From assembly GCF_037392515.1 (NCBI RefSeq), contig NC_090282.1, forward strand, positions 33,903,054-33,967,053: a stretch of DNA of 64,000 nt. Reading direction: 5' to 3'. The stretch comes from Haliotis asinina. Taxonomy: Eukaryota; Mollusca; Gastropoda; Lepetellida; Haliotidae. The notes under the pieces were generated by a model. It had not been told where the DNA came from. It saw nothing but the letters and a program-made list of their open reading frames with translations, and did not search any database. Position numbers and translations under genes: made by a program. Numbering within the stretch: the stretch's first letter is position 1; the number at the start of each line of letters is the position of its first letter. This document shows, piece after piece, positions 48,901 through 61,640 of this stretch.

Positions 48901-51900
48901 TTTTAACGATACATACCCATTTACCTCAAGCACATCTGTTGACAACAAAACACGGGAAGAATGGTGACGCAATTTCATGATAGAAGCTCCCATTAGTTTG
49001 AATACTGAACAGACGCCCCAGTATTTACCGTCCAATAGATTGACTCTGTCAGAACAAATTGTCATATTCTTTGTCGATTACGCTAAAACGCAGAAATGCA
49101 TTTTTGTAGAGACGAGGGACACATTTTTTATGCACATAATCGAATACTAACTCTGGTGATTTATTTCGTCTTCTTAGGCCATGTCATTTTACATATGTTA
49201 GCTCACCGACGCTATTTATTACTAAATATATAGTGGCGGCTGTTAGTTGGCCAAACTGCAATTTTATTTTCATGACAAGGACCAGATGATTCAAGTAAGA
49301 GGCTGCTGTGGCTGTGTGAAAATGAACCAACAATAGGCAGTATCATAAGCAACGGACCGACCATGTATGTAGAGTTTCTTGCCGGTCCAACAACTCGTGA
49401 AATAGGTTTTCTGCTGAACATTACTGACGCTGAAAGTAAGTATACCACGAGCAGACATAGACCTCGAGGTCATGAACCATCGAGTGCTTACAGCATATTG
49501 TTTAACTTCTCCCTTATTTTAGGGATAAATTCACAAATACATTGTACATTCGATGATAAATCTACTAAGGGCGAATGCAGATATATGCTGTAACAAAAGT
49601 CTCAATGTTCGTTACTATAAATCACGAACTTCCACGTTCCACTGGCCTCGTATTCCAGTGATATTTAGAATCACATCAATGAACATTGCAGGATGTGATG
49701 GGAACTTAACGGCAACATCACAGGAAGGAAACTTCACATCGCTTAGTTTGACCAACTCCTTTTATTCGTAAGTCAAACGCATTTGTATTACGACCATTTC
49801 AGTTGTGTATTAGTTATTATTGAAACTCTACTCAAACGTCAAGACACAATTTATCTAAAAGACAAAATTCATTTGATCAAAGATGACATCTTCAGGCAGT
49901 AGGCATGTTTGCAACCTTCTGTTTTACTCATATTTGTTTATCCTCGTTATACCACATTCAATAATACGTTGCTACGTAATTATTCTAATGAGTTTCTTAT
50001 CTACTCGCCGCACCTGTGATGCTCATACTTTTGTTTCAGTAATCAAAAGTGCACGTGGATTATAAAAGCGCAAAACGAGAATGATGCTGTCAAAGTGACC
50101 AATATATTCTCAAGGGAAGACGCCTATGGGGAAATTTCCTCTGAGTGCCATCATGATGTCGTTCGTGTTTATGACGGAAATACAACAGAAGGTAATGCGG
50201 TCTGGAATAGACTGGTATTTTATATGGTGATGATATTTTTTTAAAAAATCAAAACTGTTTACATTTGGTCAGATCCCTGTATCACGTTATATGGATATTT
50301 ATTTTTAATTCGTTGGACAACCGAGATTGGATATACTTTCAGATTTTATTTTTGTTTTTTTTTGTAATTGTATCGACACTGCATGCAAATGCATAACCAA
50401 CTCATTATACTTTAGGTGCTCCGTTTCCTGGTGAATTATGTTCAACCGTGGATCGTACATACTACAGCTCGGGCAACACACTGTCAGTGGTGTTTGAGAG
50501 CTTGACCAGTGAGGGTGTACAGTTGAAGTATACAGCAATACCAGGTACGTTAAATCAGATGTTGTAGCCATATTTAAGCTATCCAACCTACAACAACTAT
50601 TCCGTAGATACACTGTAGAAGCAACGTAGCTTTCGCCCTGAAATGTAAATGAATTTGCGTAAAAGTTCAAAAGCCAAAAGTAATCCTTTTCTTACACCAT
50701 AGGTAAAACGGTTGTGTTACTGAGAAAAGCACACTTTTATCAACTATTGAGTTCGAATCCACATACGCGCTAGTATTCTTTCAACGAAAACCTGGGTGGT
50801 TTTTTTTTTCAAATCCACGTTGCCTTATTCTTAAACCAACTTTTATACAGATGTTAATTTTGACATCTGTCAGGTTCGTTTTTGCGTCCTCAAATGAGGA
50901 GATCTGATGTTGACATCATGATGTCTTTGTTACAGAAAGCGACTGTAACCGGACGTATTACATAATTAACGATCCTGTTTACATCCAGTCACCTGGATTC
51001 CCTGATCCTTATGACAGGTATATTGAAGCGAGATTGAGGAATTCTTCCATGCAGATTCGGTGTTCATTTCATATTTCTTGAGTAAAAGGAAACGGGTTGG
51101 GATAAATGTGGTACATGTCAACGAATTTATCCAAAATCATCACATGAATGACCAAACAGTGTATTGTTGTTTTCAAAAGCATATATTAATGTTCAGACAG
51201 TATTATTTGAAGCACAGACAGTTTCCCGTTTTGAAAATAATACAATGGTATTATGAATTATGATTTCAAGCAAGACTACGTACGTGTATGCTTCGGTTAC
51301 GCAAATCCTGGCATTTTCACTAATTTGTGCATGTGTGATTTCACACTGTTACTGCTCTTGAGTTTTCTATATATTGCTTCAGTGACCTGAAATGTGTCAT
51401 ATTCATATTTGACCTGAGGATCTTCCCGAACTTGAGACTTGATGTCATTAACGCAGATATAGAGGGAGACTACCCACAGTGTGATAATGACTCTGTAAGC
51501 CTTTTTGGAGGTACGTGATCATTAACGTTACAAACTGTGTACATGTTTGTAGGTTTTAGGACCTGACATGATTGTATTATAACTAGTTATTCATGGTTGA
51601 TCAGGATGTGTCGTACACTTAACCCAGCCCATTGAACGTCTGGGCTCTTTTCACCAAGCACTCGTAGCGCAAAGGATGACATAACTCGATATTCTAATTC
51701 AACTAAATATGTAGCACGTGTTCTGATTGGTCAGTGCTATAAATTTCCGACCGTACAGTCAGCATAAAACGGTCGCAATTTGAAAACCGATTCATCAAAA
51801 CCTTTGAATGTATCCATACACTTTTTGGGTGACGCTGTTTTTCAGTGCATTGCCATTTGCAGAAACCCTAGATCAATTAACTCCCTTTACCCCCCAAAAA

Positions 51901-54900
51901 CTGGATGGAAACTGCATTAAAAAAAGACAAAACAGTATCATGAACTTGAACATAGATTTACTAATCTGCACATCTATCAAAGTTGTAAATGAGATCAAGT
52001 TTCTGGGTCTTATTTTTTACCGCCACTAGACGTCATTAAATCTCTCGGGGCTAAAAACCTGAAGACACTCGGACAATTGATCAAACTTGATCATGACTCC
52101 ATTGTATATGATGGATCGTGTAAAAGCAACCATTCACTATTAGATTATATCCATCACCAAGGTCCACGACTTGGATCTTTAAGAACTTCTGCTGACAGTC
52201 TCTACGTCGAGGCAAATGATCCATCTCTTACACATAGACATGTAAACATATCTTCACAATATACTACAAACCTATACTCTGACGAATCTAACCCTGCATT
52301 TAAGTGTGTCTTCGATCCCTCTAGGAGGAGTTATACAGTAAGAAACCTTGACTTCTCCCACTTCTAGGGCTGAGAATTGGACCATGTATTTCTGCTGCCG
52401 GTATTGTGTTGGAGAATATATCTCCTTCCCGTCTTCTTTCTTCTTCTTCTCCATTTTAGTAACTCAAGTTGTTAGTCGCTGTATCCTCAAGGGGGGTTAA
52501 ATACTGTAAAAGTGTTCTCCTCCTTAGAAGATACGTAAGTACCAACATTCACAGTAAATTTAAACCCTCCACCTTTTAATAGATCATATGTGTCAATTTA
52601 ATGTCTGGCTGGATTTGTCAAAATTGCTAACAGATGGTTGGATAGTGTAAATGCCGTTAGGGCCAATGCAGGAAGCAAATGTACTGTAACTCCTCATGAT
52701 CCCAAGTTGTTGGTGATCTATAGCAATTATTTTGTATTATTCTCTATGATAATATTGTTTTATGATTACCTGTTAGTTTTACATTCTCTGTGATACTCCA
52801 GTATTTTACTGTTCTTCGCCTGAGGTTTGTTTTCAATTTATAAAAGTATTCATGATAACTGATTGTTATCGTTACGATATGTCTGAAATATTGCCGATGT
52901 GACGGTGAATATTCACTCACTCACTCATATATACTTAGGACAAGAGCAGCGATGTTTTTGCTTTTGGAAACGGGACACTGGTTGTACACACCAAAATAAT
53001 AGACCCTAATTGGGGATGTGGCAAGATGTTTTTAACGCATCTCTTATGTGTAGGTCGCCGTGGATGCATATATCACATCCACTGAAAAAAGGTGGTACAT
53101 TACAAGGGTCACAGCGTGACCTTTCACATTGGTTACTTTTGTTTCTGTGCCTCAATGTTGACTGATACCTAGTGTCATCATTGCTTATTATTGATCCATT
53201 CTTGAAAGCTTCGACATGGAATCTGTTTCGCCAGAACACCGTGATAGATGAAATATTCCTATGTGTCAATATTTTGTCTGTTTCTCCATTACTGTCTATA
53301 TATTTCTCCTATATATTATAGTTTTGTTCCTCGTAACTTTCACTGGGTAGGTTGATGTTATGTGAATGTGAGTCTGTCGTTCCTAGGATATAATGGAAGT
53401 TACCGTCCTATTGGCCAGTTTTGTGGAAATTCATCAGTGTCTCCGGTCGGTCCCTACTACTCAAATGGAAGAAGCATGAAACTGGTATTCAAGTCCAATA
53501 GCAATACCAACGGGACAGGCTTCCAAGTTGTTGTTTCTCATAGTAACAGAGAAGGTAACTTCAGAAGTATCACCATAAAATGGCACGCTTCAGCCGATAA
53601 ACTGATGTGCAAAAGAGGTCAAATATGATGCTTAGGGCGATTCTGTCAATGTTGACGGGCTATGTTTTGGGCAACATGTACAATATTCAGATGTCACAAC
53701 GCCAGCACTTAACACTTATCTCCTATTTTAATATATTCCCTAACACCAGGGGCGTAGGGGCGCATTTTCTTTCACATGCATCAGTTTCTATGGCTTCTAT
53801 TTGTTGTCAGTGTTGAAAGAACAATAACCGTAAGTTCCAAATGTTAATGTACCGTCCGTTTTCAAGTTGAGAACTTTTCTCATTTTTCCGATTACAACGA
53901 TATACGTAATTCACATGATATGTGCTTGTATTATTGTCTCAGTGGTACCTTACCAATCAGAGAATTGTGGACCCAGATATCTCACGGCAACCACAAATCC
54001 AGAATTTATCAGTTCCCCAGGATACCCCGTGCGTACTCCAATGTAAGTTCAGATTTCGTTACCCTTTCATTTTAATGTATTACTCCAGTTTTTCTGCAAA
54101 CCAAATTTTGCTTTGACACACCACAACTATTCGAACCTAACTGTGGCTATATTAATTTTGTGCACAACACTTGCATATTCTGCGCATAACCTCTGGATAA
54201 GTGTCTTTTTCGTTGGCCATCATTTTGCACTCTCTTTACAACCTCATGCAATGCTTTTCCAAAATGTACCATGTTATATCTAGATAGAGCACGAGCTATA
54301 TAGATGCTTACTATAACGCATGTTGTCGCACATTTCCATTATCCGGGATGCATTAAAAGCTTAGTTTTCCATGCGTACCAGAATGCTATGAATCTGTGAT
54401 TTTCCTGATTCGTGTTTTATCAGCACCACAGCCGATCTTTTGAGTCTTAACAAAGTAAACCCAAACATACATCTGAAATCTTACTAGGTACTTTGTGCTG
54501 CCATTAAATATGAACCTGCAAGACAGTGGTTCGTTTACTCGATCTTTGTTGCAGCAACGCCGACTGTATCTGGATAATAAAGGCCTCAGACCCAAACATG
54601 ACGGTTCAGATTGACGTAATTGACTCAGATATTCCAACTCATCCTCTTATACATATATATTGCGGACAGAATCGCGGCTTTCTTTACGATGGTAGGTACC
54701 GGTTGTCCTCATTAGTTTGATACACGGACTTTCTAGAACAATGTGAACATTTCCTCTACCTTCCCATAACAGCCACGTAACTCAAATAGGTTCCAAGTAG
54801 CTACAACTTTCTCAGACCCTGAGATTTATATGAAGAAACCATAAATCCAAATAAAGCAGGACATGGGTGCCCCATTGTCAAATATAATTCATGACGGTAC

Positions 54901-57900
54901 ATGACCATGCGTGTTATTTGTTGTCATAACAGTTCACCAAAAGAAACGTGTGCCACTAAACACATGTGAGTGAGCGAGTTTAGTTTTACGCCACACTCAG
55001 CAATATTCCAGCTATATGGTGGCGGTCTGTAAATAATCGATTCTGGACCAGACAACCCAGTGATCAACAACATGAGCATCAATCAGCACAACCGGGAACC
55101 GATGACATGTGTCAGCGAGTCTGACCACCCGATCCCGTTAGTCGCCTCTTACGACAAGCATAGTCGCCGTGTATGGCAAGCATGGGTTGCTGAAGGCCTA
55201 TTCTACCCCGGACCTTCACGGGTCACTAAACACATGTATCTACAGAAGCGTCGAAGCGTTTGCTTGTCACCCGAGTTCGATTCATTTATTGGTACAATGT
55301 GTGAAGCCCATTTCCCCCAGTAATATTCCTGGAATATTGCTAAAAGCGGTGGAAAAGCATGCTCACTCACTGTTTTATACCGAGAATTCATTTTCATTTT
55401 CCAACTGTCTGAATGTTTTGCAGGGCCTTCGATGTTTGATACGTTACTCCTCTCTTGGTGCGGCAAGACATTGCCGAGTCTGCAGAGTACTGGACCTGAC
55501 ATAACAGTTAGATTCAAAGCGCGCGATGCACGTAATATGACTGGCCTCAAACTGAAATATTTTGCGACGAATGGTGAGTGTGTTATTTTTTTCTGAGAAT
55601 TAAAACTTGACATAATTACACATATAATATGAGTCATAGCATTGGTGTAAATATTCACTTAGAAGCTGAACTGTTAATTCCTTTCAGAGCCGTGGAGCTG
55701 TGGAGGTGCAGTCGATCTCACGACGGAGAGGGAAAGAACTCTGACAGCGCCATTTGAAAGGTAAAGACATGTAATAATACTCTATTCTTATACCTTTAAT
55801 GATGATGAACTCATATTGTAAAGGTGAACCTGATATTGCGTGACAATATTGCTCACTATATAGAGCTTGAGTTTTGACACCCGTGAAGATCCGGGTTAGA
55901 ATTGATCTTCAACATGTGGTGACTTATGGGATCGATTCCCAACTGCGCAGATCGATGCCCGTGATGTTGATCACAGGGGTATAAAGCTAAAGTCAGCAGA
56001 GTTTTCACCTACTGTAATATATTGACACGTCGAGTTTACGTGACACTTTAAAAATAATGACATCTGTTACATAAGACTACCCTCTACAGACATTGAAAAT
56101 ATGTGATGGACTAATGAGTCACATCACGTGTCAGGTGATGTTCGGGATATTATTGATCCTTAAAATTAATTTCCATCTATTCTATGACGTGATAATATAT
56201 ATTGTAGAGCTCATAGTTTCCACGATGTGTTAGCCTCACCGTTAGTAGAAAATGTGACAGCCAGGCGAACGGAAATTGTGATCTGATAAAGTTTGCTTAG
56301 AATGCAATTTGAACCAAAACAATACAAGATCCAGTCACGCCACGTTGACTTGTGATGCGTGACGTTTGATTAAATTCGGCGTTTGATTACAACCGATTAC
56401 AACCGAAATAGTGGGAAAGACTGATATATATTTGTCAGTTTAGCATTGTAACTGAACAACGGACTGCTGAATGTTTTGTAGATTAATTACCCAAGACTGC
56501 CTTTGGACCATACATGCCCCGACAAATACGAACATAAAGGTTGATGTGGATCGTATAAAGTTCTTGTTTCCTCCATCATGCAACGTCAGTTACCTGGAAA
56601 TTTACGACGGTAAGATACATATTTCGTGTACAGCGATTTTGGCCATAAAGAGTTTACAATTTGTCCCCAGCAATAATATCATCACCTCATCTTAAACGTA
56701 GTATCATTGTAATTCTAGCAATTCCTGAATAGGCAGGCTAAATTTGCCTACAGATGAAGGGACGATATAAATCCAGGTAAGGTCCATGCAGGTAGCACAG
56801 ATAGTCCCCATGGTCCCTGGTATGGTGATCTACCTTCAGTTATAGCCCGTTTTCATATATGCATATAGCATCGTCTTTTATAATTAAGCTGTTTTAGATT
56901 TAAATGACTAGCTTTAAATTTATGTCTGTGATAATCATTTTTTTGCTGACCTTCATTGACAGGTGTTTATAATTTAATTTCATGCATAATCATCATGAAT
57001 CTATACCTTTTTTTAGTCACGGGGGTATGGCTGAAATATTGCCGATGTAAGTCTTAACTCATTGTCAGTTTCTACAAGACAATGGACAAGTGAATCTGAC
57101 TTGTACTTCAGCTTTAATTACACATTAACTCGAAATTTAGACGAAAGAAGTTAAAAGTCAATGTTAACTCGTCATCAGTCAGATTTGTTTCAGTAGTATT
57201 GAAAGTACTCTCTCTGTGACTTTTGAAAACGCGACTAATGAAACATATATCACCTATAACTGTAAACGAAGTTGGTGTTTGCACTTCTACTTATGATTCC
57301 CTGTATTTAGGTAATTACGACAACAGTACTTCGACAACCCATGGAAAGTCGTGTGGGGACTCCAACACCGACTTCATCAGCTCCGGAAATGTCATCACCG
57401 TCAGGTTCCACTTCAACGTATCTAACAGAGGAATGTTAAGGATGGTTCTTAAGGCGGGTCACTTTAGTGGTACGTCAGTGTTCAATGCCATGAGTTTGTG
57501 AATACGTTAGGTTTGGTACTACTTTGAACAATATGTTCAGTCAGATTATGAAGGATGGCGAATACAGAAAAAAATAGATCTTCAGAAAGATGTTGATAAC
57601 AAGCAGGAATATCATAATCTGAGTATTTTGGGACTTGAATTCAAGGGGATCAATCCTTTCAGTTAAAAAACGCATCTCTGCATAGTGAATGGCTTAGTAT
57701 ACAAGTATACATCTAGATACTGATTACAGATAACATGCAAAATTAATCTTCTTATATGTTTCAGCTTCACGGACGACGAGTCTTGCAGCTAGTACAGCTT
57801 ATCAAGCCATTACTTCCCCGAATTATCCTTTTAATTACCCGAGGTATACAGTCTAGTACAGTACCCTCGAATGAGGTCAAAAAGACTACTAAATCTGCAA

Positions 57901-59641
57901 TATTCTATGCTAATCGCAATGCCAAGTTATAACATGATAGTTATCGTTTAAGTGTGTGGCTTCATTAGAGAAACGAGAAAACTAATAAAATATATTGGGT
58001 ATTGATCACTGTCATCGACAGCCATAATGTCTACTTTTTTGAAGTCATATAATCCATGTGAAGTTTGCTTCTGAAACATGTGCGTTTGGTGAGGAATTCG
58101 ATGACCAAATTTGCCTTACTTCATTCAAGTAATGTCGAGTCAACATGGACGATTGAGGGAGATGAAGGTTATTACGTTGGTATCGTAGTTATCTTCTCAA
58201 GCCTGGAGAAATCCGGTGGTTGTCAAAAAGACTACATGGAAGCGTTTGATGGTATGATTAATGTTCACATCTATTTACTTTACTGTCACGAGTCACGATG
58301 ATGCAGTGATGATGATATAATTACTCTTTTTTGTGGGTATTTTAAAAAGCAAGATTCACTTGACTTGGTGTGGCTTCCTGTGTATTTAATACAGTTATGG
58401 GTACTTTTAAAACACATCAACGATTAAAGTATGGGTTTTCCAGAGGATACAGTGTACCATTCTCAGCACTGACCAAATGCCATATTATCTAAGGCACGTT
58501 TTATCACTCATGTCATCATCCCTAGTCAGGAAGGTGTGGGTAGCCTGTGGCTGTGTCAGTTGTGAGTACTTGTAGTAGGTTTGGGGTGATTCCAATCATC
58601 TGGATCAGTGACCAAACCATTATTGTGTAATTGTAATTCGAATCCTGTAGGCGCAGACTCCGGTGCCCCCTCTCTTGGACGCTGGTGTGGAAGCAGTCAA
58701 CCACGTATAATGGCTTCAAGCTCTGTGATGTTACTGAAATTCAAGTCGAATTCCCATACAGTCGACAAAGGTTTCTGGATGGAATATGCTATGTACAAAT
58801 ATCATACTAGTAAGTGCACAGTTGCTTTACACTTACATAACCTAATTCATGAATATGAAATAGCTCCGACGTGCATCCAAGACTGAGTGTTTTCGTGAGA
58901 ATCTGTACGATCGTATGCTAAAAGTGTTGTTGGCATTCGATAAAGGCTAATGCCCTGCAATTGCATGACATTGCATCAAAGGTAATTAAAGCTACAAATT
59001 TGAACAGTTAACATGTGCTGAAACAACAAAATTGTTATTATTAAATGAAGTAAAAGAGAGCCTTCGGTATGTATGTTTCTGAGAGTATTAAAAGTCAGTG
59101 TACACATTAACGTTCATATGTTTCAGTGTTTTAAGTGATCAGTTTCTTACATAAGGACTGAAATTATTTGTTGATTTTCTTATTGTCAATGATGTTGTTA
59201 CTCCAGTCACATGACAAAAATGTGTAAATATTTCCCCAGGCACAGCGGTTTATTGATATCGAGGACACTATCAGACACATAGAAGTCAATTCATTTCAAG
59301 TTGCATACGACGGATCGTTTTCAACTGGGGAAAACGTGTATCTCTGTATCTCTGTATCTCTGTAACTATTTACCCTTTACAGTGGAAACACAAAATATGT
59401 TGAATGTTTGACATGTACGTGTAAATACCTATTTCCAGAATTGCAAGACATCACAAGCAGCGGGAGACTGGGGGTCATCATTGGAGCTTCCGTAGGAGGT
59501 GTTTGCCTGTTACTTGTCATAGTAGGGGCTATATGCGGAATTGTTCGCCGTCAAAGACAGCCGGGCGCAAGCAACAAGATGTGGACAATTCCCGCGGCAA
59601 GTCCAGAAACGTTTAACTTGGAATCTAAGTCCATTAGTTAA
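45980..59641 (+). CDS. Gene C: six-CUB-domain single-pass membrane protein (cubilin-like), 20 exons
   Basis: Spliced CDS of 2469 nt (822 aa). Exons: 45980-46046, 46928-47006, 47854-47975, 49280-49435, 49692-49767, 50040-50191, 50416-50544, 50936-51017, 51383-51510, 53387-53554, 53943-54042, 54555-54691, 55424-55573, 55688-55760, 56482-56609, 57311-57469, 57765-57843, 58130-58251, 58651-58809, 59439-59641. Signal peptide MASQITAVLLLGILYPVLS. CUB domains end near residues 141, 260, 386, 515, 635 and 755. CUB1-5 have four cysteines each; CUB6 has only the last two. The helix is about 768-791 (VIIGASVGGVCLLLVIVGA) and the tail is short (31 aa), ending ETFNLESKSIS. Exon lengths equal those of gene B except exons 1 and 20. 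Introns 1, 3, 9, 12, 14 and 15 contain SINE or LINE insertions, and intron 19 contains a copy of the gene's own 3' flank. The acceptor of exon 4 is AAG. Function is inferred only as extracellular binding at the cell surface. Confidence 0.88.
46234..46565 (-). mobile_element. SINE (ACCCGTGAAG family) in gene C intron 1, interrupted
   Basis: TTTAACGCCGCACTCAGTAAC and CTATGGCGGTCTGTAAATAA, then CTGACCACCGCATCCCATTG and GCCGCCTCTCATGATA, match the reverse of the 54968-55223 element. It is the orthologue of the gene B copy at 21598-21772. An unrelated block of about 145 bases (46261-46405, starting AGGAAAGGATAGGACAGGAT) interrupts it. Confidence 0.65.
46261..46405. mobile_element. Unclassified insertion inside the intron 1 SINE of gene C
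   Basis: The block splits the SINE and is missing from the gene B copy. It contains ATAACGCGCATATCC and TGGTGCATGCTCAATGCGC. No coding sequence, no clear inverted ends and no sure target duplication are seen. It is probably a dispersed repeat. Confidence 0.45.
48140..48262 (-). mobile_element. LINE 3' UTR fragment in gene C intron 3
   Basis: The reverse of GACTGAGGGGATGGTGTAAAT, GCTGGGGTCCATGCAGG and CCCATGGTCCC, as found in the LINE 3' UTR at 3200-3320. It lacks the ACTC tail. Gene B intron 3 does not have it at this place. Confidence 0.65.
51895..52928 (+). mobile_element. Internally deleted LINE copy in gene C intron 9
   Basis: It begins at the end of reverse transcriptase (IKVVNEIKFLGLIF) and continues with DHDSIVYDGSCKSNHSLLDY, SLRTSADSLYVEANDPSLT and NPAFKCVFDP. 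It keeps a segment (LLGLRIGPCISAAGIVLENI) that is missing from the copy at 1-3538. It then jumps straight to the 3' UTR (CTGTATCCTCAAGGGGGGTT), so RNase H is deleted. It ends in CACTCACTCACTC. Confidence 0.8.
54968..55223 (-). mobile_element. Whole SINE (ACCCGTGAAG family) with 14-base target duplication, gene C intron 12
   Basis: On the minus strand the element starts ACCCGTGAAGGTCCGGGG and ends GGAATATTGCTGAGTGTGGC, then GTAAAACTAAACTCGCTC. The target duplication CACTAAACACATGT is perfect (54954-54967 and 55224-55237). Gene B lacks it, so it is a recent insertion specific to gene C. It is a 256-base noncoding element and the best copy of its family in the window. Confidence 0.85.
55241..55371 (+). 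mobile_element. tRNA-derived SINE in gene C intron 12
   Basis: GCGTTTGCTTGTCACCCGAG, TTCGATTC (box B), ACAATGTGTGAAGCCCATTT and TGGAATATTGCTAAAAGCGG, then GCTCACTCACTG. It is the orthologue of the gene B copy at 34768-34911. Confidence 0.72.
55878..55992 (+). mobile_element. SINE (ACCCGTGAAG family) relic in gene C intron 14
   Basis: It starts ACCCGTGAAGATCCGGGTTA and keeps GATCGATTCCCAACTGCGCA and GATGTTGATCACA. The 3' part is nearly gone. It is the same insertion as 35418-35562 in gene B. Confidence 0.7.
56750..57055 (+). mobile_element. LINE 3' end (or LINE-tailed SINE) in gene C intron 15
   Basis: It begins GATGAAGGGACGATATAAATC, at the same point as the copy at 3545-3871, and keeps CCATGCAGGTAGCA, TGGTATGGTGATCTACC and TGAAATATTGCCGATGTAAG. 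The tail is decayed. Confidence 0.7.
58896..59313. repeat. Copy of the gene C 3' flank inside intron 19
   Basis: About 418 bases repeat 60533-61046 in the same orientation with few differences (CGTGAGAATCTGTACG...TTGCATACGACGGAT). In gene B intron 19 the flanking bases are joined without it, so the block was added in gene C. The source lies downstream of exon 20, so the two copies are direct repeats flanking the transmembrane exon. Confidence 0.85.
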
Positions 59642-60938
59642 TATACGTACATCTGAATTTTTATATAAAATATCTGGAAAAAGAAAGTATCAATGTATGC
59701 CTGCTGGCCAAAAATAGTGTTCAGCGATACAGGAACAGGGACAATACGTATAGATAACAGATCATGTCCTAGAAGAAATCTCCAATTTCCAATTCTCACA
59801 ACATTGAACTGAGTTTTGTAAACGTGATCGTAAGTTGAGTTGGCACACACCTGACATCCAAAGCACAAATGGACGCCCTGATTCACAACTGTCGTTTTGA
59901 CGTCTGACTCTGTAAACTAACCGTAAGCGTTGTCAGTGGTCACGATGCCATGAAACAAATCCTTTACATTCAACCAATATGCAGCCTGATTCTCGATGAT
60001 TCAAGGATGAACCAAGGTAATGGTGCGACATATATTCCGTCACTATATGAGTGAACGTCTCTGAAAGCAGCCTCGACCCAATACCTCCCCGAGAACACCC
60101 ACCATTATTGTGTAAGTCGCACATGTTTTATTAGTTAACAGCACTTCAGCTGCCAGCTTTGTACTGTTCCCATCGTTGATATTTTTATGGTTGTCAGAAA
60201 TGCCTATAAATGACATAAATGCTGCGACAGAAGCATGTGCGTGTGCCTGTCATCCCTTATAAGCATATTATAAGCATATTTTATGCCAAATAACGTTATG
60301 CTAATGTTTGTAATATTTTAGTCAAATCCCATCTACATGCTTATACTTTAACTAATCCGGCACTTGATCCATTTTTTAATTTGCACTTGTGGTAATTTGT
60401 CAATGTTTATTCCAGTGTGAAATTATTCTAGGAATAAATTGACTGAGGCTAAAATGTTCCACTAGGAAACGAAACTATTGGGGGGACGAATTTAACTAAA
60501 ATCATGTCTGTCATTTTGGAAAGGAATGTAAACGTGAGAATCTGTACGGTCGTATGCTAAAAGTGTTGTTAGCATTCGATAAAGGCTAATGCCCTGCAGT
60601 TGCATGACATTGCATCAAAGCTACAAATCTGAATAGGTAACATGTGCTGAAACAACAAAATTGTTATTATTAAATGAAGTAAAAGAGAGCTTTCGGTATG
60701 TATGTCTCTGAGAGTATTAAAAATCAGTGTACACATTAAGTTTCATATGTTTCAGTGTTTTGAGTGATCAGTTTCTTACATAAGGACTGAAATTATTTGT
60801 TGATTTTCTTATTGTCAATGATGTTGTTACTCCAGTCACATGACAAAAATGTGTAAATATTTCCCCAGGTACAGGGGTTTATTGATATCGAGGACACAAT
60901 GATGTTGTTACTCCAGTCATGACAAAAATGTGTAAATA

Positions 60939-60970
<32 letters not shown>

Positions 60971-61640
60971 GGCACAAGGGTTTATTGATATCGAGGATAA
61001 TATCAGACACATAGAAGTCAATTCATTTCAAGTTGCATACGGCGGATTAAGGCTTGGTCATTCAGTGTCAATATACTGACCATGCAGGAATGGTCATCCC
61101 TAACACAATCCTGCCTCGTGGTATATTGTATTGTCGAATAAAAATGTAGCAGTGATGTGCCATTTGCATTTTAACATCAAGAACAATACACTTGTATTGT
61201 AATTTTATTATCATTTCTCAAATGGTCGTCAATATGAAGACATGGACTCCTCTGAATGCATTTCAAGAACTTTGTGTCAATATGACTACGAAATACGCAT
61301 TTCCCTGGAACAATGTATCCCCAGATACGACAAAAGCGGATACAGTAGGATCTTTGAACGAATTATTTCCAACATCGATGACTATGGAAACTCTTTTGGC
61401 CTGGAATAAGGCTCGACAAAGAGTCAAATGAATCACCCGGACTAGACAGGCGCAATTTGAATGTTCATGAGCCTGATAGACACGTCTGAAGACCATTCTT
61501 GTTCCTGTGATTCCATATGCGAGGGTACAACTGATTACATCTGTACATGTTCCATGTATTGGACCTCAGTTTTGTACTCCCAGAAACCACAAACGTTAAT
61601 CAAACAATTTCTTCGTCTACTGAAGTAAACGGTGTACTTT
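59642..61640. repeat. Duplicated 3' flank, gene C copy, with poly-C run
   Basis: It aligns with 39398-41150 behind gene B, and its right part (61430-61640) aligns with 44590-44800. A run of 29 C lies at 60941-60969, and the sequence on its left (ATGATGTTGTTACTCCAGTC) is locally duplicated (60818 and 60899). The reading frame at 61192-61431 shows no domain and no counterpart. Confidence 0.65.

Noticed and set aside
55203-55658. 151-codon minus-strand frame, and the similar 137-codon frame at 34756-35169
   Set aside because: Both lie antisense to exon 13 and nearby SINE sequence of genes C and B. The frame is open only because of the coding strand, and no domain is seen.
61192-61431. 79-codon frame between genes C and D
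   Set aside because: No domain, no splice context and no counterpart in the other duplicated 3' flanks.
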